A stretch of DNA of 64,000 nucleotides from Pedobacter sp. PF22-3 (GTDB lineage: Bacteria; Bacteroidota; Bacteroidia; Sphingobacteriales; Sphingobacteriaceae): contig NZ_JAPIVP010000009.1 in NCBI RefSeq assembly GCF_026239555.1, positions 1-64,000 of the forward strand, given 5' to 3'. A model generated the notes under the pieces. The model was not told where the DNA came from. It did not search any database and was given only the letters and a program-made list of their open reading frames with translations. A program made the position numbers and the translations under genes. Position 1 is the first letter of the stretch. Each line of letters begins with the position of its first letter. This document shows, one piece after another, positions 27,042 through 36,808 of the stretch.

Positions 27042-28064
27042 ATGAATGAGCATCTGGACCCTGAAGCAAGCAACCTTACCCCTACCGATCGTGATATTGA
27101 AAGGGTTTTAAGGCCGCAGGCTTTCGAAGATTTTACGGGGCAGGAAAAAGTGATGGAAAACCTGAAGATTTTTGTTCAGGCAGCGAAACTTCGTGGCGAG
27201 GCTTTAGATCATGTTCTATTGCATGGTCCTCCGGGATTAGGTAAAACTACACTTTCTCATATCATTGCCAATGAAATGGCTACAGGTATTAAAGTAACAT
27301 CTGGTCCGGTATTGGATAAACCTGGCGACCTGGCTGGTTTATTAACTGGCCTGGATGAAGGCGATATCCTTTTTATTGATGAGATCCATCGTTTATCTCC
27401 TCTTGTGGAAGAATACCTGTATTCCGCAATGGAAGATTTTAAAATCGATATTATGCTCGAGACTGGTCCGAATGCACGTTCCGTCCAGATATCGCTTAAT
27501 CCTTTTACGTTGGTTGGCGCCACTACACGCTCTGGTTTGTTAACAGCGCCTTTAAGAGCCCGTTTCGGAATTAATGCCCGTTTGGCCTACTACGACGCTA
27601 AATTACTTACTACAATTGTGCTACGCTCTTCTGAAATATTAAAAACGCCTATAAGTGACGAAGGCGCCTATGAAATTGCCCGCCGTAGCCGTGGTACGCC
27701 CCGTATAGCCAATGCGCTTTTACGCAGAACAAGAGATTTTGCGCAGATTAAAGGAAATGGAAGTATCGACACAGGAATCGCCCGTTATGCGTTAGATGCA
27801 CTAAACGTAGATGAACATGGTTTAGATGAAATGGATAACCGTATTCTGGTCACCATTATCGACAAATTTAAAGGTGGCCCAGTGGGATTAAAAACTATTG
27901 CCACGGCTGTTGGAGAAGATGAAGGCACCATTGAAGAGGTTTATGAACCATTTTTAATCCAGGAAGGCTATATCATGCGCACTTCACGTGGTAGAGAAGT
28001 TACCGAAGCGGCTTACAAACATTTAAAGAAAAACTATCCTGGGCAAACGGGGAAGTTGTTTTAA
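27042..28064 (+). CDS. ruvB: Holliday junction branch migration ATPase RuvB
   Basis: AAA+ motor of the RuvABC resolvasome; 340 residues. Walker [13 protein letters not shown] (Lys68), Walker B FIDEIHR (113-116), sensor region [18 protein letters not shown], and a C-terminal winged helix. Length and order match other RuvB. Not next to ruvA or ruvC here. ATG start, immediately after a promoter box. Confidence 0.98.
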   Translation: MNEHLDPEASNLTPTDRDIERVLRPQAFEDFTGQEKVMENLKIFVQAAKLRGEALDHVLLHGPPGLGKTTLSHIIANEMATGIKVTSGPVLDKPGDLAGLLTGLDEGDILFIDEIHRLSPLVEEYLYSAMEDFKIDIMLETGPNARSVQISLNPFTLVGATTRSGLLTAPLRARFGINARLAYYDAKLLTTIVLRSSEILKTPISDEGAYEIARRSRGTPRIANALLRRTRDFAQIKGNGSIDTGIARYALDALNVDEHGLDEMDNRILVTIIDKFKGGPVGLKTIATAVGEDEGTIEEVYEPFLIQEGYIMRTSRGREVTEAAYKHLKKNYPGQTGKLF

Positions 28065-28085
28065 ATGCTTTATACACTCATTAAG

Positions 28086-28214
28086 ACCCTGACCTGGAGC
28101 GAAGCGGAAAGCTACGCAGTAAAATAAATTCGATAGCTATCGGATCAGGGTGACGTTACTCGGGTTACTATTTCATCAAATCAAACGTTGCGTCCTCCTG
28201 AACTTGTTTCAGGA
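28086..28214. repeat. two dispersed hairpin repeats downstream of ruvB
   Basis: ACCCTGA (28086-28092) and TCAGGGT (28145-28151) form the arms of a large imperfect hairpin; TCCTGAA (28196-28202) and TTCAGGA (28208-28214) form a second, tight one. They belong to the CCTGAAnnnnTTCAGG family seen also at 15775-15795. The gap 28065-28286 holds no gene. Confidence 0.6.
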
Positions 28215-28286
28215 TCTTCAAAGAAATATACAGTCCACTTGAACATTTAAGCCCTTTTAGTGTTCATAACATAGAAATCAAACATT

Positions 28287-29795
28287 ATGAATATTGAATT
28301 ACGTAAACTAACGCTCGAAGATTACGCAGATCTTAAAGAATCAATGCAACAGGCCTACGACAGTATGGGAGGTTCCATCTGGCCAAAATCCAGCATCGCA
28401 AAACTTATAAATATTTTTCCCGAGGGGCAGCTCTGTATTGCAGTTGATGATAAGGTTGTGGCCTGCTCATTGGCTATTATCGTAGAATACGACGAATATG
28501 GAGACCGGCACACCTATAAATTGATCACTGGTGATTATTCTTTTACCACACATGATCCAAATGGCGATACGCTTTATGGTATCGAAATTTTTGTTCACCC
28601 TGAATACCGTGGGCTCCGCTTAGGCAGAAGACTATATGAAGCCAGGAAAGAACTCTGTGAAAGCCTTAACCTCAAAAGCATTATTGCCGGCGGAAGAATT
28701 CCTGGTTACCATGAATATGCGGAGAAGTTAAGCCCGAGACAATATATAGATAAGGTAAAGGCAAAAGAAATTTACGACCCTACACTTACTTTTCAGATTT
28801 CGAATGATTTTCACGTCAGAAAAGTATTAAAGAATTATTTACCAGGCGATAAAGAATCAAAAGAATATGCTACCCTAATAGAATGGAATAACATTTATTA
28901 CCAGGGTATTGATGCTTCGGCCCGCTCGGCAATGACCATCCGTTTAGGTTTAGTGCAGTGGGAAATGCGTTTATTTCCAAATATGGAAGCTTTTTACGAA
29001 CAGGTAGAATTTTTTGTAGATGCATTGAGCGGTTACAAATCTGATTTCGTGATGTTTCCTGAGCTATTTAATACACCGCTGCTCCAGCCATACAATCACT
29101 TACCAGAAATTGAGGCCATGCGCAAGCTTGCTGAAAAAACGGAAGAGATTGTGCAGAAAATGCACGAATATTCATTGAGCTACAACACTAATATTATTAC
29201 AGGTAGTATGCCGCTCATTGAAGATGGCAAATTATACAATGCCACCTACCTTTGCCACCGCACAGGTAAAATAGATGAGTATAGGAAAATCCACATCACG
29301 CCAAATGAGCAAAAATATTACGGCATGATTGGCGGCGATAAGGTGCAGGTTTTTGATACTGATTGTGGTAAAGTAGGTATTTTGATCTGTTATGATGTAG
29401 AATTCCCAGAATTGAGCCGGATTTATGCCGAGCAGGGCATGCAGATTTTATTTGTACCTTTTTTAACTGATACCCAAAACGGTTATACACGCGTTCGTCA
29501 TTGTGCGCAGGCAAGGGCAATAGAAAATGAATGTTACGTGGCCATTGCAGGTTGCGTGGGCAATTTACCTAAAGTGAATAATATGGATATTCAATTTGCC
29601 CAATCAGCAGTTTTTACCCCTTCCGATTTTGCTTTTCCAACCAATGCCATTAAAGCAGAGGCAACACCGAATACAGAGATGGTATTGGTGGTAGATGTGG
29701 ATCTCCATTTATTAGACGAACTGCATCATTATGGAACGGTAAAAGTACTAAAAGACAGGCGAAAAGACCTTTACCAGGTTAAACTTTTAAAATAA
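28287..29795 (+). CDS. fused GNAT acetyltransferase / carbon-nitrogen hydrolase
   Basis: 502 residues, two domains. GNAT acetyltransferase (about 1-185) with GIEIFVHPEYRGLRLGRRLY, the acetyl-CoA pyrophosphate loop; then a nitrilase-fold hydrolase (about 215-500) with Glu259 in MFPELF, Lys334 in EYRKIH and Cys368 in GILICYDVEFPE. The fusion is widespread in bacteria and its substrate is not known to me. It is monocistronic and closed by a clear terminator. ATG start. Confidence 0.93.
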   Translation: MNIELRKLTLEDYADLKESMQQAYDSMGGSIWPKSSIAKLINIFPEGQLCIAVDDKVVACSLAIIVEYDEYGDRHTYKLITGDYSFTTHDPNGDTLYGIEIFVHPEYRGLRLGRRLYEARKELCESLNLKSIIAGGRIPGYHEYAEKLSPRQYIDKVKAKEIYDPTLTFQISNDFHVRKVLKNYLPGDKESKEYATLIEWNNIYYQGIDASARSAMTIRLGLVQWEMRLFPNMEAFYEQVEFFVDALSGYKSDFVMFPELFNTPLLQPYNHLPEIEAMRKLAEKTEEIVQKMHEYSLSYNTNIITGSMPLIEDGKLYNATYLCHRTGKIDEYRKIHITPNEQKYYGMIGGDKVQVFDTDCGKVGILICYDVEFPELSRIYAEQGMQILFVPFLTDTQNGYTRVRHCAQARAIENECYVAIAGCVGNLPKVNNMDIQFAQSAVFTPSDFAFPTNAIKAEATPNTEMVLVVDVDLHLLDELHHYGTVKVLKDRRKDLYQVKLLK

Positions 29796-29806
29796 GAGCT
29801 ATAAAA

Positions 29807-29847
29807 AAATGCCGGTCAAATTAATGTACCGGCATTTCATTTTTAAT
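29807..29847. terminator. bidirectional terminator between convergent genes
   Basis: AAATGCCGGT (29807-29816) pairs perfectly with ACCGGCATTT (29828-29837), loop of 11, with A-rich and T-rich flanks. It separates the GNAT/nitrilase gene from the convergent small-membrane-protein gene and may serve both. Confidence 0.85.
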
Positions 29848-29857
29848 CTAAAGCTAA

Positions 29858-30064
29858 TTATTTTCTCATCACAAACCATATAATCAGACCGATAATTATA
29901 GCTATTGGTATTACCCATTTTAGCGCTTGCCCTGCTCCATTCTCATCTTTTTCTGTAACCGCTGGTTTTGCAGGTCCTGGATCTTCTTTGTGACTTTCGT
30001 AATCTTTTTCAATCGGTTTCGGAGCTGCTCCTGATTCCGTATGTTGTGGATCTATATTTTCCAT
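29858..30064 (-). CDS. small tail-anchored membrane protein
   Basis: 68 residues: a polar, proline- and charge-rich first part (KPIEKDYESHKEDPGPAKP) followed by one C-terminal hydrophobic helix, WVIPIAIIIGLIIWFVMRK. This is a tail-anchor layout with the bulk in the cytoplasm. No family recognised. Monocistronic; it shares the terminator with the upstream convergent gene. Confidence 0.7.
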   Translation of the reverse strand: MENIDPQHTESGAAPKPIEKDYESHKEDPGPAKPAVTEKDENGAGQALKWVIPIAIIIGLIIWFVMRK

Positions 30065-30186
30065 AGCTAGTATTCTAAAAGCTCTCCCTTTCTAGTTGTT
30101 ACACCAATCAGGTGAACCATAATTAATTAATTTAGTTTCTGCATGTAGAACAAGCGATTAATAAAAATGTTTTAAATGCTAAGCCT

Positions 30187-30194
30187 TATCTTTG
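30187..30194 (+). promoter_or_regulatory. candidate promoter -7 box for queG
   Basis: TATCTTTG matches TAnnTTTG, seven bases before the GTG start at 30202. A leader of only a few bases is predicted. Confidence 0.5.
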
Positions 30195-30201
30195 CAATCC
30201 G

Positions 30202-31140
30202 GTGTACAACAATTCTGCAAAATATAGTCAGCTAATTAAAGAAGAAGCTTTACGCTTGGGCTTCCTGTCCTGCGGTATTGCTAAAGCTGAATTTCTTGAG
30301 GAGGAAGCACCAAGACTGGAAAATTGGCTCAACCAAAACCGGCATGGTGAAATGAAATACATGGAAAATTATTTTGATAAACGCCTTGATCCCAGATTAC
30401 TGGTTGATGGTGCTAAATCGGTAATTTCCTTATCATTAAACTATTATACTGAAGAAACGCAGTCAGACCAGAACGCACCGAAAATTTCCAAATATGCTTA
30501 CGGACAGGATTACCATACCGTAATCAAAGAGAAATTAAAAGAACTTACTCATTTTATAGAAGAAAATATCGGAGAAGTTTCTGGAAGGGCATTTGTAGAT
30601 TCTGCCCCGGTTTTAGACCGTGCCTGGGCGAAAAAATCGGGTATTGGCTGGATTGGTAAAAATTCTAATCTGATTAGCAAAACAGACGGTTCCTTTTTCT
30701 TTCTTGCGGAATTGATAGTTGATCTTGAGTTGGATTACGATCATCCTTACCAGGCTGATTACTGTGGAAGCTGCACCCGTTGTTTAGATGCCTGCCCTAC
30801 TGATGCCATTATTGCACCTCAGGTTGTAGATGGAACGAAATGTATCTCCTACCTCACCATTGAGCTCAAAAATGAAATCCCAAATGAGTTTAAAGATAAA
30901 ATGAGCAACTGGATGTTTGGCTGCGATATCTGTCAGGATGTTTGCCCTTGGAACCGTTTCTCTAAAGCGCACAATGAAGAGGCCTTTAAGCCCGGGAATG
31001 GATTACTGGATTTGAACGCAAAAGACCTGACCGAAATTACAGATGATGTTTTTAAAAAGGTTTTTAAAGGATCGGCAGTTAAGCGCACTAAATTTACCGG
31101 ACTGAAAAGGAATATCGATTTTCTGAAACCAGAAAATTAG
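30202..31140 (+). CDS. queG: epoxyqueuosine reductase
   Basis: Cobalamin- and Fe-S-dependent enzyme of the last queuosine step, reducing epoxyqueuosine in tRNA; 312 residues. The two ferredoxin-like cluster motifs are [12 protein letters not shown] (Cys188, 191, 194, 198) and [11 protein letters not shown] (Cys241, 244, 248), with Cys214 in GTKCISYL. The N-terminal catalytic region includes [23 protein letters not shown]. Start is GTG. Its stop overlaps that of the convergent esterase gene by four bases. Confidence 0.96.
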   Translation: MYNNSAKYSQLIKEEALRLGFLSCGIAKAEFLEEEAPRLENWLNQNRHGEMKYMENYFDKRLDPRLLVDGAKSVISLSLNYYTEETQSDQNAPKISKYAYGQDYHTVIKEKLKELTHFIEENIGEVSGRAFVDSAPVLDRAWAKKSGIGWIGKNSNLISKTDGSFFFLAELIVDLELDYDHPYQADYCGSCTRCLDACPTDAIIAPQVVDGTKCISYLTIELKNEIPNEFKDKMSNWMFGCDICQDVCPWNRFSKAHNEEAFKPGNGLLDLNAKDLTEITDDVFKKVFKGSAVKRTKFTGLKRNIDFLKPEN

Positions 31141-32822
31141 TTTGATATTAAAATTTCTATCTGATCAATCCAAACTGCCTTGCGATCGTAAGTTTTATTA
31201 AAATTATCCAGTATGATTTTTTTATCATAAACAGCCATTTTTTCAGTTCGTTTAATTCCATTTATAAAAATAGATACCGGTTTAGCTACATCAATCATTT
31301 CTGGTGATAGAAAGATGGTCAGCGATTTAACCCGTGATGTTTCTATATGAAATTCGTTATTGCTAAAAGTAGCCCTGACTGCCCCCGATTTTCTTGGAAA
31401 GTTAAATGCTTTAAATAATGTATCGGTTGTAATAACTGTATCTTTTGATTGATCATAATCAACTACTTTAAATATATCAAAATTTATTCTTTTGTGCCAG
31501 TCTGCTGGTTTAGTGGTCGTATCCAATGCTGTAATCTGGATCCAGTCTGTTTTGCCATATTTCACATCATCGCATTCCCAATAAATGGATTTTTGAAATG
31601 GATTTCTGGTTCTGCTTTTTAAATCCTTAAATAACAACTGGTAAGCAGGTTCAGATTCATCAAATTGCGGAAACCAGTGAGGCCACCCGTTATATCGGTG
31701 ATCCTGATAATCTGCCCCCATTTTTTTCATGATTACATTTAAAGAATCATTTGCATCTGGTGGAAAGTAGTAATCTTCATCCGTAGACACATTAAAAAAC
31801 GATCTGTTTAAAATATTGCGCACAAATGTGCCTCCGGTTCTAACCTTTGGCTGTGTGTTAAATCCATAAAAGCTTGCAAACGGACTTTGTTGCTTCATTA
31901 AATAAGAAAAAGAACCTGTTGCTCCATTTGAATGCCCGGTGACGAAAACTTTATCATCATCAACATTGATGGATTTTTTAATCTCCCTTAGCATTGCCGG
32001 TACCATGAAGAAACCATCATCGGGATACATCCAGTTATATCTCTTTGAACCTTTTGGATAAACCATTATTACCTCATTCACAGCGGCATATTTAGTATAA
32101 TATCTATTCCAGCCATCCATAACCGAGGATGCATTTTGAAAACCTGAAAGGCCATTACTACTTACCGCACCATGAAGAAAAAACAATACAGGATAGCTTT
32201 TTTTCGGATTATAGCGTGATGGTAAACTAACATAATATGAGGTAATTAAGCTATCTGTCACTTTAAATTCGACGGAATAACCAACGTACTTTTTTGCCTG
32301 ATAGGCATTGAAGGATTTAATCTTCTGATAAACCTGTTTGCCATCCTTAGCTTTAAAATAAGTATCCTGTTTTAAGGGGCCTGCCTGGAATTCATCCTGC
32401 CGATCGTGCAACGTTTTAAAAAAAACTGCCTTCATCTTTTGCGCTTTCGCCAATACGATTAGCCATCTGCTATCGCTAAAAAGATTTTTATATTCATTTT
32501 GAGGATATTCAAAAGTTAAATAATCCCATGTCGTTCTTTCATCATTATTTAGCGCCAGGAAATGATTTATATATTCGAATGCACCATTAGTATCTTTAAG
32601 TTCTGAAGCTAAAACAGATGCTTTATAGAGAGACTGGTCGCCAACCTCTTTTGGAAATAGTATAAATGCCTTTTTATATAAGTTAAGAGATTTTCTGTAA
32701 TCTACAGTATCCTTTGCAGCCCACATCAGGTTTAATGCACTATCAGTTAACCTGGTGTAGGTTTGGGCATTTAGTTTTAAACCAATACTTAAAAACAAAA
32801 ACAGGATCACAATTTTCTTCAT
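31137..32822 (-). CDS. secreted esterase-like alpha/beta hydrolase
   Basis: 561 residues. Signal peptide [20 protein letters not shown], a helical N-domain (about 25-130) that looks like degenerate TPR helices, then an alpha/beta hydrolase with [11 protein letters not shown] (oxyanion region) and nucleophile motif [10 protein letters not shown] (Ser298). A candidate catalytic His lies in [11 protein letters not shown]. The C-terminal 130 residues are beta-rich and unassigned. Similar in outline to PHB depolymerase/feruloyl-esterase-like secreted enzymes; substrate unknown. It sits 69 nt downstream of the AraC gene on the same strand. Confidence 0.8.
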   Translation of the reverse strand: MKKIVILFLFLSIGLKLNAQTYTRLTDSALNLMWAAKDTVDYRKSLNLYKKAFILFPKEVGDQSLYKASVLASELKDTNGAFEYINHFLALNNDERTTWDYLTFEYPQNEYKNLFSDSRWLIVLAKAQKMKAVFFKTLHDRQDEFQAGPLKQDTYFKAKDGKQVYQKIKSFNAYQAKKYVGYSVEFKVTDSLITSYYVSLPSRYNPKKSYPVLFFLHGAVSSNGLSGFQNASSVMDGWNRYYTKYAAVNEVIMVYPKGSKRYNWMYPDDGFFMVPAMLREIKKSINVDDDKVFVTGHSNGATGSFSYLMKQQSPFASFYGFNTQPKVRTGGTFVRNILNRSFFNVSTDEDYYFPPDANDSLNVIMKKMGADYQDHRYNGWPHWFPQFDESEPAYQLLFKDLKSRTRNPFQKSIYWECDDVKYGKTDWIQITALDTTTKPADWHKRINFDIFKVVDYDQSKDTVITTDTLFKAFNFPRKSGAVRATFSNNEFHIETSRVKSLTIFLSPEMIDVAKPVSIFINGIKRTEKMAVYDKKIILDNFNKTYDRKAVWIDQIEILISN

Positions 32823-32891
32823 GACTATTGATTTAGATCCTCAAATTTAAGAGAGAATTGGATGCCATAATTGTAAAATTGGGACATTTGG

Positions 32892-33716
32892 CTAACTGCT
32901 AAACTTCCAGAAGGTATCCTCTTTACCAATAATCTTTCCATCATTAAAAAACTTGGCTGGAGCAACACCTGTGAGCAATTTGCAGGCTTTAATAAAATGA
33001 GATTGATCGGTATAGTTTGCCCGATGAGAAAGATCAGATAGGTTCTGATCACTGTTACTACTTAACTTATTCGACATTAATTCTCTAAAACGTACAATCG
33101 ACCTGTATTTCTGTGGACTGATATTAAGATATTTATGAAATAGCCGGTTTAAATGTTTTCTGCTGATGCCTAGTTTATTTTCAGCAATCGAATCAATTGA
33201 AATATCATCAACGTTATCGCGAAATAAGTCTATTGCTTTTTCGATGTATAAGTTCTCAACTTTAGCATATCGCTTAATAAGCATATGATCAACTAAAGTA
33301 ATAAGTTTTTCAGTATTACTTGTTCCGAATAACTGCTTAATTTCTTCCTCCTCAAAAAACGAAAAATTTTCATCGAATGCCAATAATGATGAACCATTTA
33401 AAAATTGATTAATTCCAAAGGGGTTAAAAACAATGGCTATTTTAAAAACAGCTCCAGTTTGCGTAACCTTTAATGGCCGTTCTCTGATCGGGGTATAAAT
33501 TTGAAGAGGTTTCGACTCAATATCGAATTCTAAAGTGGCATGGTCTGTTTCGTATTTAAAACGATGACTGCTGTATAACGAGATGGTATTGTTATAATGA
33601 GGGTAGCAGATATACTCGTTTTCCTCATGTTGATCATCGGTAATGTGCAGGTAATAATAGCTTACATATTTCCTTATTAGTTCACTTTCTGGCTTAAAGG
33701 TTTCGAATATGCGCAT
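32892..33716 (-). CDS. AraC family transcriptional regulator
   Basis: 274 residues: N-terminal sensor domain (1-150), then paired HTH motifs (about 165-260) including KLGISRKHLNRLFHKYLNISPQKYRSIVRFRE and TDQSHFIKACKLLTGVAPAKF. The esterase gene follows 69 nt after it on the same strand, so it may control that gene. Start is ATG. The region downstream of its stop shows no gene. Confidence 0.88.
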   Translation of the reverse strand: MRIFETFKPESELIRKYVSYYYLHITDDQHEENEYICYPHYNNTISLYSSHRFKYETDHATLEFDIESKPLQIYTPIRERPLKVTQTGAVFKIAIVFNPFGINQFLNGSSLLAFDENFSFFEEEEIKQLFGTSNTEKLITLVDHMLIKRYAKVENLYIEKAIDLFRDNVDDISIDSIAENKLGISRKHLNRLFHKYLNISPQKYRSIVRFRELMSNKLSSNSDQNLSDLSHRANYTDQSHFIKACKLLTGVAPAKFFNDGKIIGKEDTFWKFSS

Positions 33717-33754
33717 TAAACAAGCTCATTAAATATCAATTCACCGTACCCGCT

Positions 33755-35614
33755 TTAATTCACCGAAAAACTATTATCACTTTTAACCTTATCTGGTGTG
33801 TGCGGATTTCCCATCACAACTTTAGATAGTTTTTTGGTAGTCTTCACTTCAAGGTTTACCATTCGGTCGCCTTTTTCCCATACACCAATCGTACTGTGAA
33901 TTTTTTCAGTTGTACCGTTTTCAAAAGTTAGCGTCAAATCAATAGGCAATGGCTTAACACTCTTATTTTCAATACTTACCATATATCCACCTGAAGTTTT
34001 ATCTACAGCTTTAATGGCCATATCTGTTACACCATCTTCAAAAAACCAAGCCTTCCAAAACCAGTTTAAATTTTTACCGCTACCCTCGTTTATACTGTTA
34101 AAGAAATCATATGGCATAGGGTGTTTACCATTCCAGTTTTGAATGTAAGTGTGCAAAGCTTTCGTAAACAGTTCGTCACCCAGATAATCTTTAACATACA
34201 AATAGGCTAAACCCGGTTTAGGATAAGAATTGGTAAAAGAGCCAGAACCTTTCAAATCAGGCGTTAAAGTCATAATCGGTGTATCATCTTTCCCTCCAGA
34301 AGATGAAGCGGTAGGCTGCACACCATACTCGTCTACTATGGTAGGATCAATCATTGGTGATATTAGCCACTCGCCAATAGTTGCCCAACCTTCATCCATC
34401 CAGCCATATTTGGTTTCATTTATGCCCATATAAAAAGGGAACATGGTATGGAAAATTTCATGATCCGTTAAGGTAATGGCATCAACCCTATTGTCTACCG
34501 GATTATCATTTACCATCATTGGATATTCCATCTGGTCTAATCCATCAAATATCGTTTCATGGTTGTAAGGGAAAGGCCATTTCGGAAAAGTATAACTCAT
34601 GGCTTCCACCGTTTTACGCGCAAAATCTATCACTTCATAATAATCTTTATGCATGGGGTTAAAAACAGCGTCTACACGCGTCCTTCTTTTCGTTTTAGGA
34701 TCAACCACCAAACTGCTCGATTTCCATAAATAATGATCGCTCAAAGCGAAAACAAAGTCAGTCACATTTTTGGCTTCGAATTTAAAAGTATTAGAGGATT
34801 TAGGTTGTGTTACCTTTTTATCGGTTAAATCTTTAGCGGTAATTACATCAATTACAGCATCATTTTTTTCTGCAGCTAACATCCTGGAAACAATATCCTT
34901 CTGGAAAACTTCTGAAGGGTTTTTCAGATCACCGGTTGCCCACACACCATAACTACCTGGTACCGTAATGGAAGCGTTAAACTGATCAAAGTCATTATAA
35001 AATTCTTCAGCACCCGTATATGGGAATTTATTCCAGCCATCAATATCATCATAAACGGCAATACGCGGAAAGAAGTAAGCGATAAAATATGAACCATCAT
35101 CTACTTGTCCTGTACGTACATGCGATCCTTTATTTAAAGTATAACTATAATCAATTGAAAAACTAATCGTTTTCCCTGGTACAACCGCAGGAACATTAAC
35201 AGTCATATTTGTTCCATCAATTTTAAAGTCAGTAATTGATTTTCCGTTCGCTGCCATCTTTTCAATAGCCACTCCATCACCAAGATCAGACGCCGCCATT
35301 TTTGATTTTCTTGGTGTTCCTTTTTTATATAAATTTGGGTACAGCTTAAACCAGATTTCCTTCAAAGTATCCGGACTGTTATTGGTATACGTTACCTGAA
35401 CTTTCCCCTTTAACAACCTACTATCAGGATTAAAATCTATATTCAAATCATATTTAGATGTATTTTGCCAATAATTCTTCCCGGGTTTACCATTTACATT
35501 CCTGGTTTCTTTCTGGTAGGCTTTATGAAAAACGGGTTCTATCGGCAGCGTAGTTTGTGCACTTGCATAAATTGCTGCGCAAAATAACAGGCTAAATATT
35601 TTTATAGATTTCAT
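33755..35614 (-). CDS. M1 family zinc metallopeptidase
   Basis: Exported aminopeptidase-like protein of 619 residues with signal peptide MKSIKIFSLLFCAAIYASAQ. Zinc site HEIFH (385-389) and Glu408 in MDEGWATIGEW, with substrate-side GLDQMEYPMMV in place of the GAMEN motif. The N-terminal beta domain spans about 45-270. Expected to act in the periplasm or at the cell surface on peptides. ATG start; monocistronic. Not adjacent to a transporter. Confidence 0.93.
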   Translation of the reverse strand: MKSIKIFSLLFCAAIYASAQTTLPIEPVFHKAYQKETRNVNGKPGKNYWQNTSKYDLNIDFNPDSRLLKGKVQVTYTNNSPDTLKEIWFKLYPNLYKKGTPRKSKMAASDLGDGVAIEKMAANGKSITDFKIDGTNMTVNVPAVVPGKTISFSIDYSYTLNKGSHVRTGQVDDGSYFIAYFFPRIAVYDDIDGWNKFPYTGAEEFYNDFDQFNASITVPGSYGVWATGDLKNPSEVFQKDIVSRMLAAEKNDAVIDVITAKDLTDKKVTQPKSSNTFKFEAKNVTDFVFALSDHYLWKSSSLVVDPKTKRRTRVDAVFNPMHKDYYEVIDFARKTVEAMSYTFPKWPFPYNHETIFDGLDQMEYPMMVNDNPVDNRVDAITLTDHEIFHTMFPFYMGINETKYGWMDEGWATIGEWLISPMIDPTIVDEYGVQPTASSSGGKDDTPIMTLTPDLKGSGSFTNSYPKPGLAYLYVKDYLGDELFTKALHTYIQNWNGKHPMPYDFFNSINEGSGKNLNWFWKAWFFEDGVTDMAIKAVDKTSGGYMVSIENKSVKPLPIDLTLTFENGTTEKIHSTIGVWEKGDRMVNLEVKTTKKLSKVVMGNPHTPDKVKSDNSFSVN

Positions 35615-35670
35615 TTTTTGAGCTTAGGGCCTGGCGCAATGCGCATAGCGTTTAATAATTGTCCAGTCTG

Positions 35671-36624
35671 CTACTTACCAAACTTCATTTTCAGTTGTTC
35701 CAACATATCCGTATCGATCGGCTTTGCAGGTTTTTCCGGCTTCGGCTGAGGTTTTTGTTGATATTGAGGTTTATTTGCAGAAGTATTATGCTGAGGTCGT
35801 GCTGGCTTGTTCTCATTTTTCTTCGCATTGAATTTTGCCCATTCCTCGTCTAACTTCTTCTTTGTGTACAATGGAAAATCGCCATTTTTCATCCAGGCGT
35901 AATAACTGGGCTCTACTGAAAATACCTGCTCAGTGGTTTTACCTTTATGCTTACCAAAGTTAAAACATACCTCATCGTTATCATTGTAAACCAAACGACC
36001 AGCAAAATCAACAGGTTTATTAATATTAGTGAAGATATGCAGTGCATCCACATCGTTTACAACCGGAATGCTCTTTACACCTTGTTTACTCTCAAACTCA
36101 GTTTCTTTATACATTTCCAGCTGGCCAAGTAAAACTTTGTAAGTAGCAATTACATCAGCCTCTGCAGCATGCGCATTAATTAAATCTTCCTGACAATAGA
36201 ATTTATACGCTGCTTTTAAGGTACGTTGTTCCATTTGGTGGAATATATTCTGTACATCAACAAATTTGCGGTTGTTCATGTCGAAATCTACTTCAGCCCT
36301 TAAAAATTCTTCCAAAAGCATTGGGATATCAAATTTGTTTGAATTGTATCCAGCCAGGTCACTATCCCCAATAAATTCAGCAATTTCTGCAGCTAAAGTT
36401 TTAAAAGTAGGCTCGTTAGCAATGTCTTCATCATAAATACCATGTATTAACGACGTTTGCAAAGGAATTGGCATTTCTGGATTTACGCGCCAGGTTTTAA
36501 TTAGTTCAGAACCATCTGGCATGGCTTTTAAAATCGCTATTTCAACGATCCTGTCAGCTCCAACATTAACCCCGGTAGCTTCTAAATCAAAAAATGCTAA
36601 AGGGCGCTTTAAATTTAATTTCAT
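35671..36624 (-). CDS. DnaQ-like 3'-5' exonuclease with C-terminal DUF3820-like domain
   Basis: 317 residues. DEDDh exonuclease domain (about 1-175): FFDLEATG (Exo I), YNSNKFDIPMLLEEF (Exo II) and HAAEADVIATYK (Exo III with its His). A second small domain around FNFGKHKGKTTEQVFSVEPSYYAWMKNGDF (220-250) resembles DUF3820. The tail is Lys/Gln/Pro-rich and probably disordered. A proofreading or repair nuclease rather than the replicative epsilon subunit. ATG start. Confidence 0.9.
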   Translation of the reverse strand: MKLNLKRPLAFFDLEATGVNVGADRIVEIAILKAMPDGSELIKTWRVNPEMPIPLQTSLIHGIYDEDIANEPTFKTLAAEIAEFIGDSDLAGYNSNKFDIPMLLEEFLRAEVDFDMNNRKFVDVQNIFHQMEQRTLKAAYKFYCQEDLINAHAAEADVIATYKVLLGQLEMYKETEFESKQGVKSIPVVNDVDALHIFTNINKPVDFAGRLVYNDNDEVCFNFGKHKGKTTEQVFSVEPSYYAWMKNGDFPLYTKKKLDEEWAKFNAKKNENKPARPQHNTSANKPQYQQKPQPKPEKPAKPIDTDMLEQLKMKFGK

Positions 36625-36808
36625 TTCTTATGATGTGAGATTGGCGACATTAGATTTGAATCGGAATGTCAAATTCTTTTTTTTCAAAAGTGCTAAAAAG
36701 GTTTCATTAGTTCTGTAAAACAGCCTTATTAATTTATAAATTTAATTGTCAAATTATTTCAGAATATTGGTTGCTAAGATTAAATTGCAAAAATTTACAC
36801 ACGCTCAG

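Noticed and set aside
32825-33052. Open frame overlapping the AraC gene
   Set aside because: Out of frame with the clear AraC HTH coding sequence.
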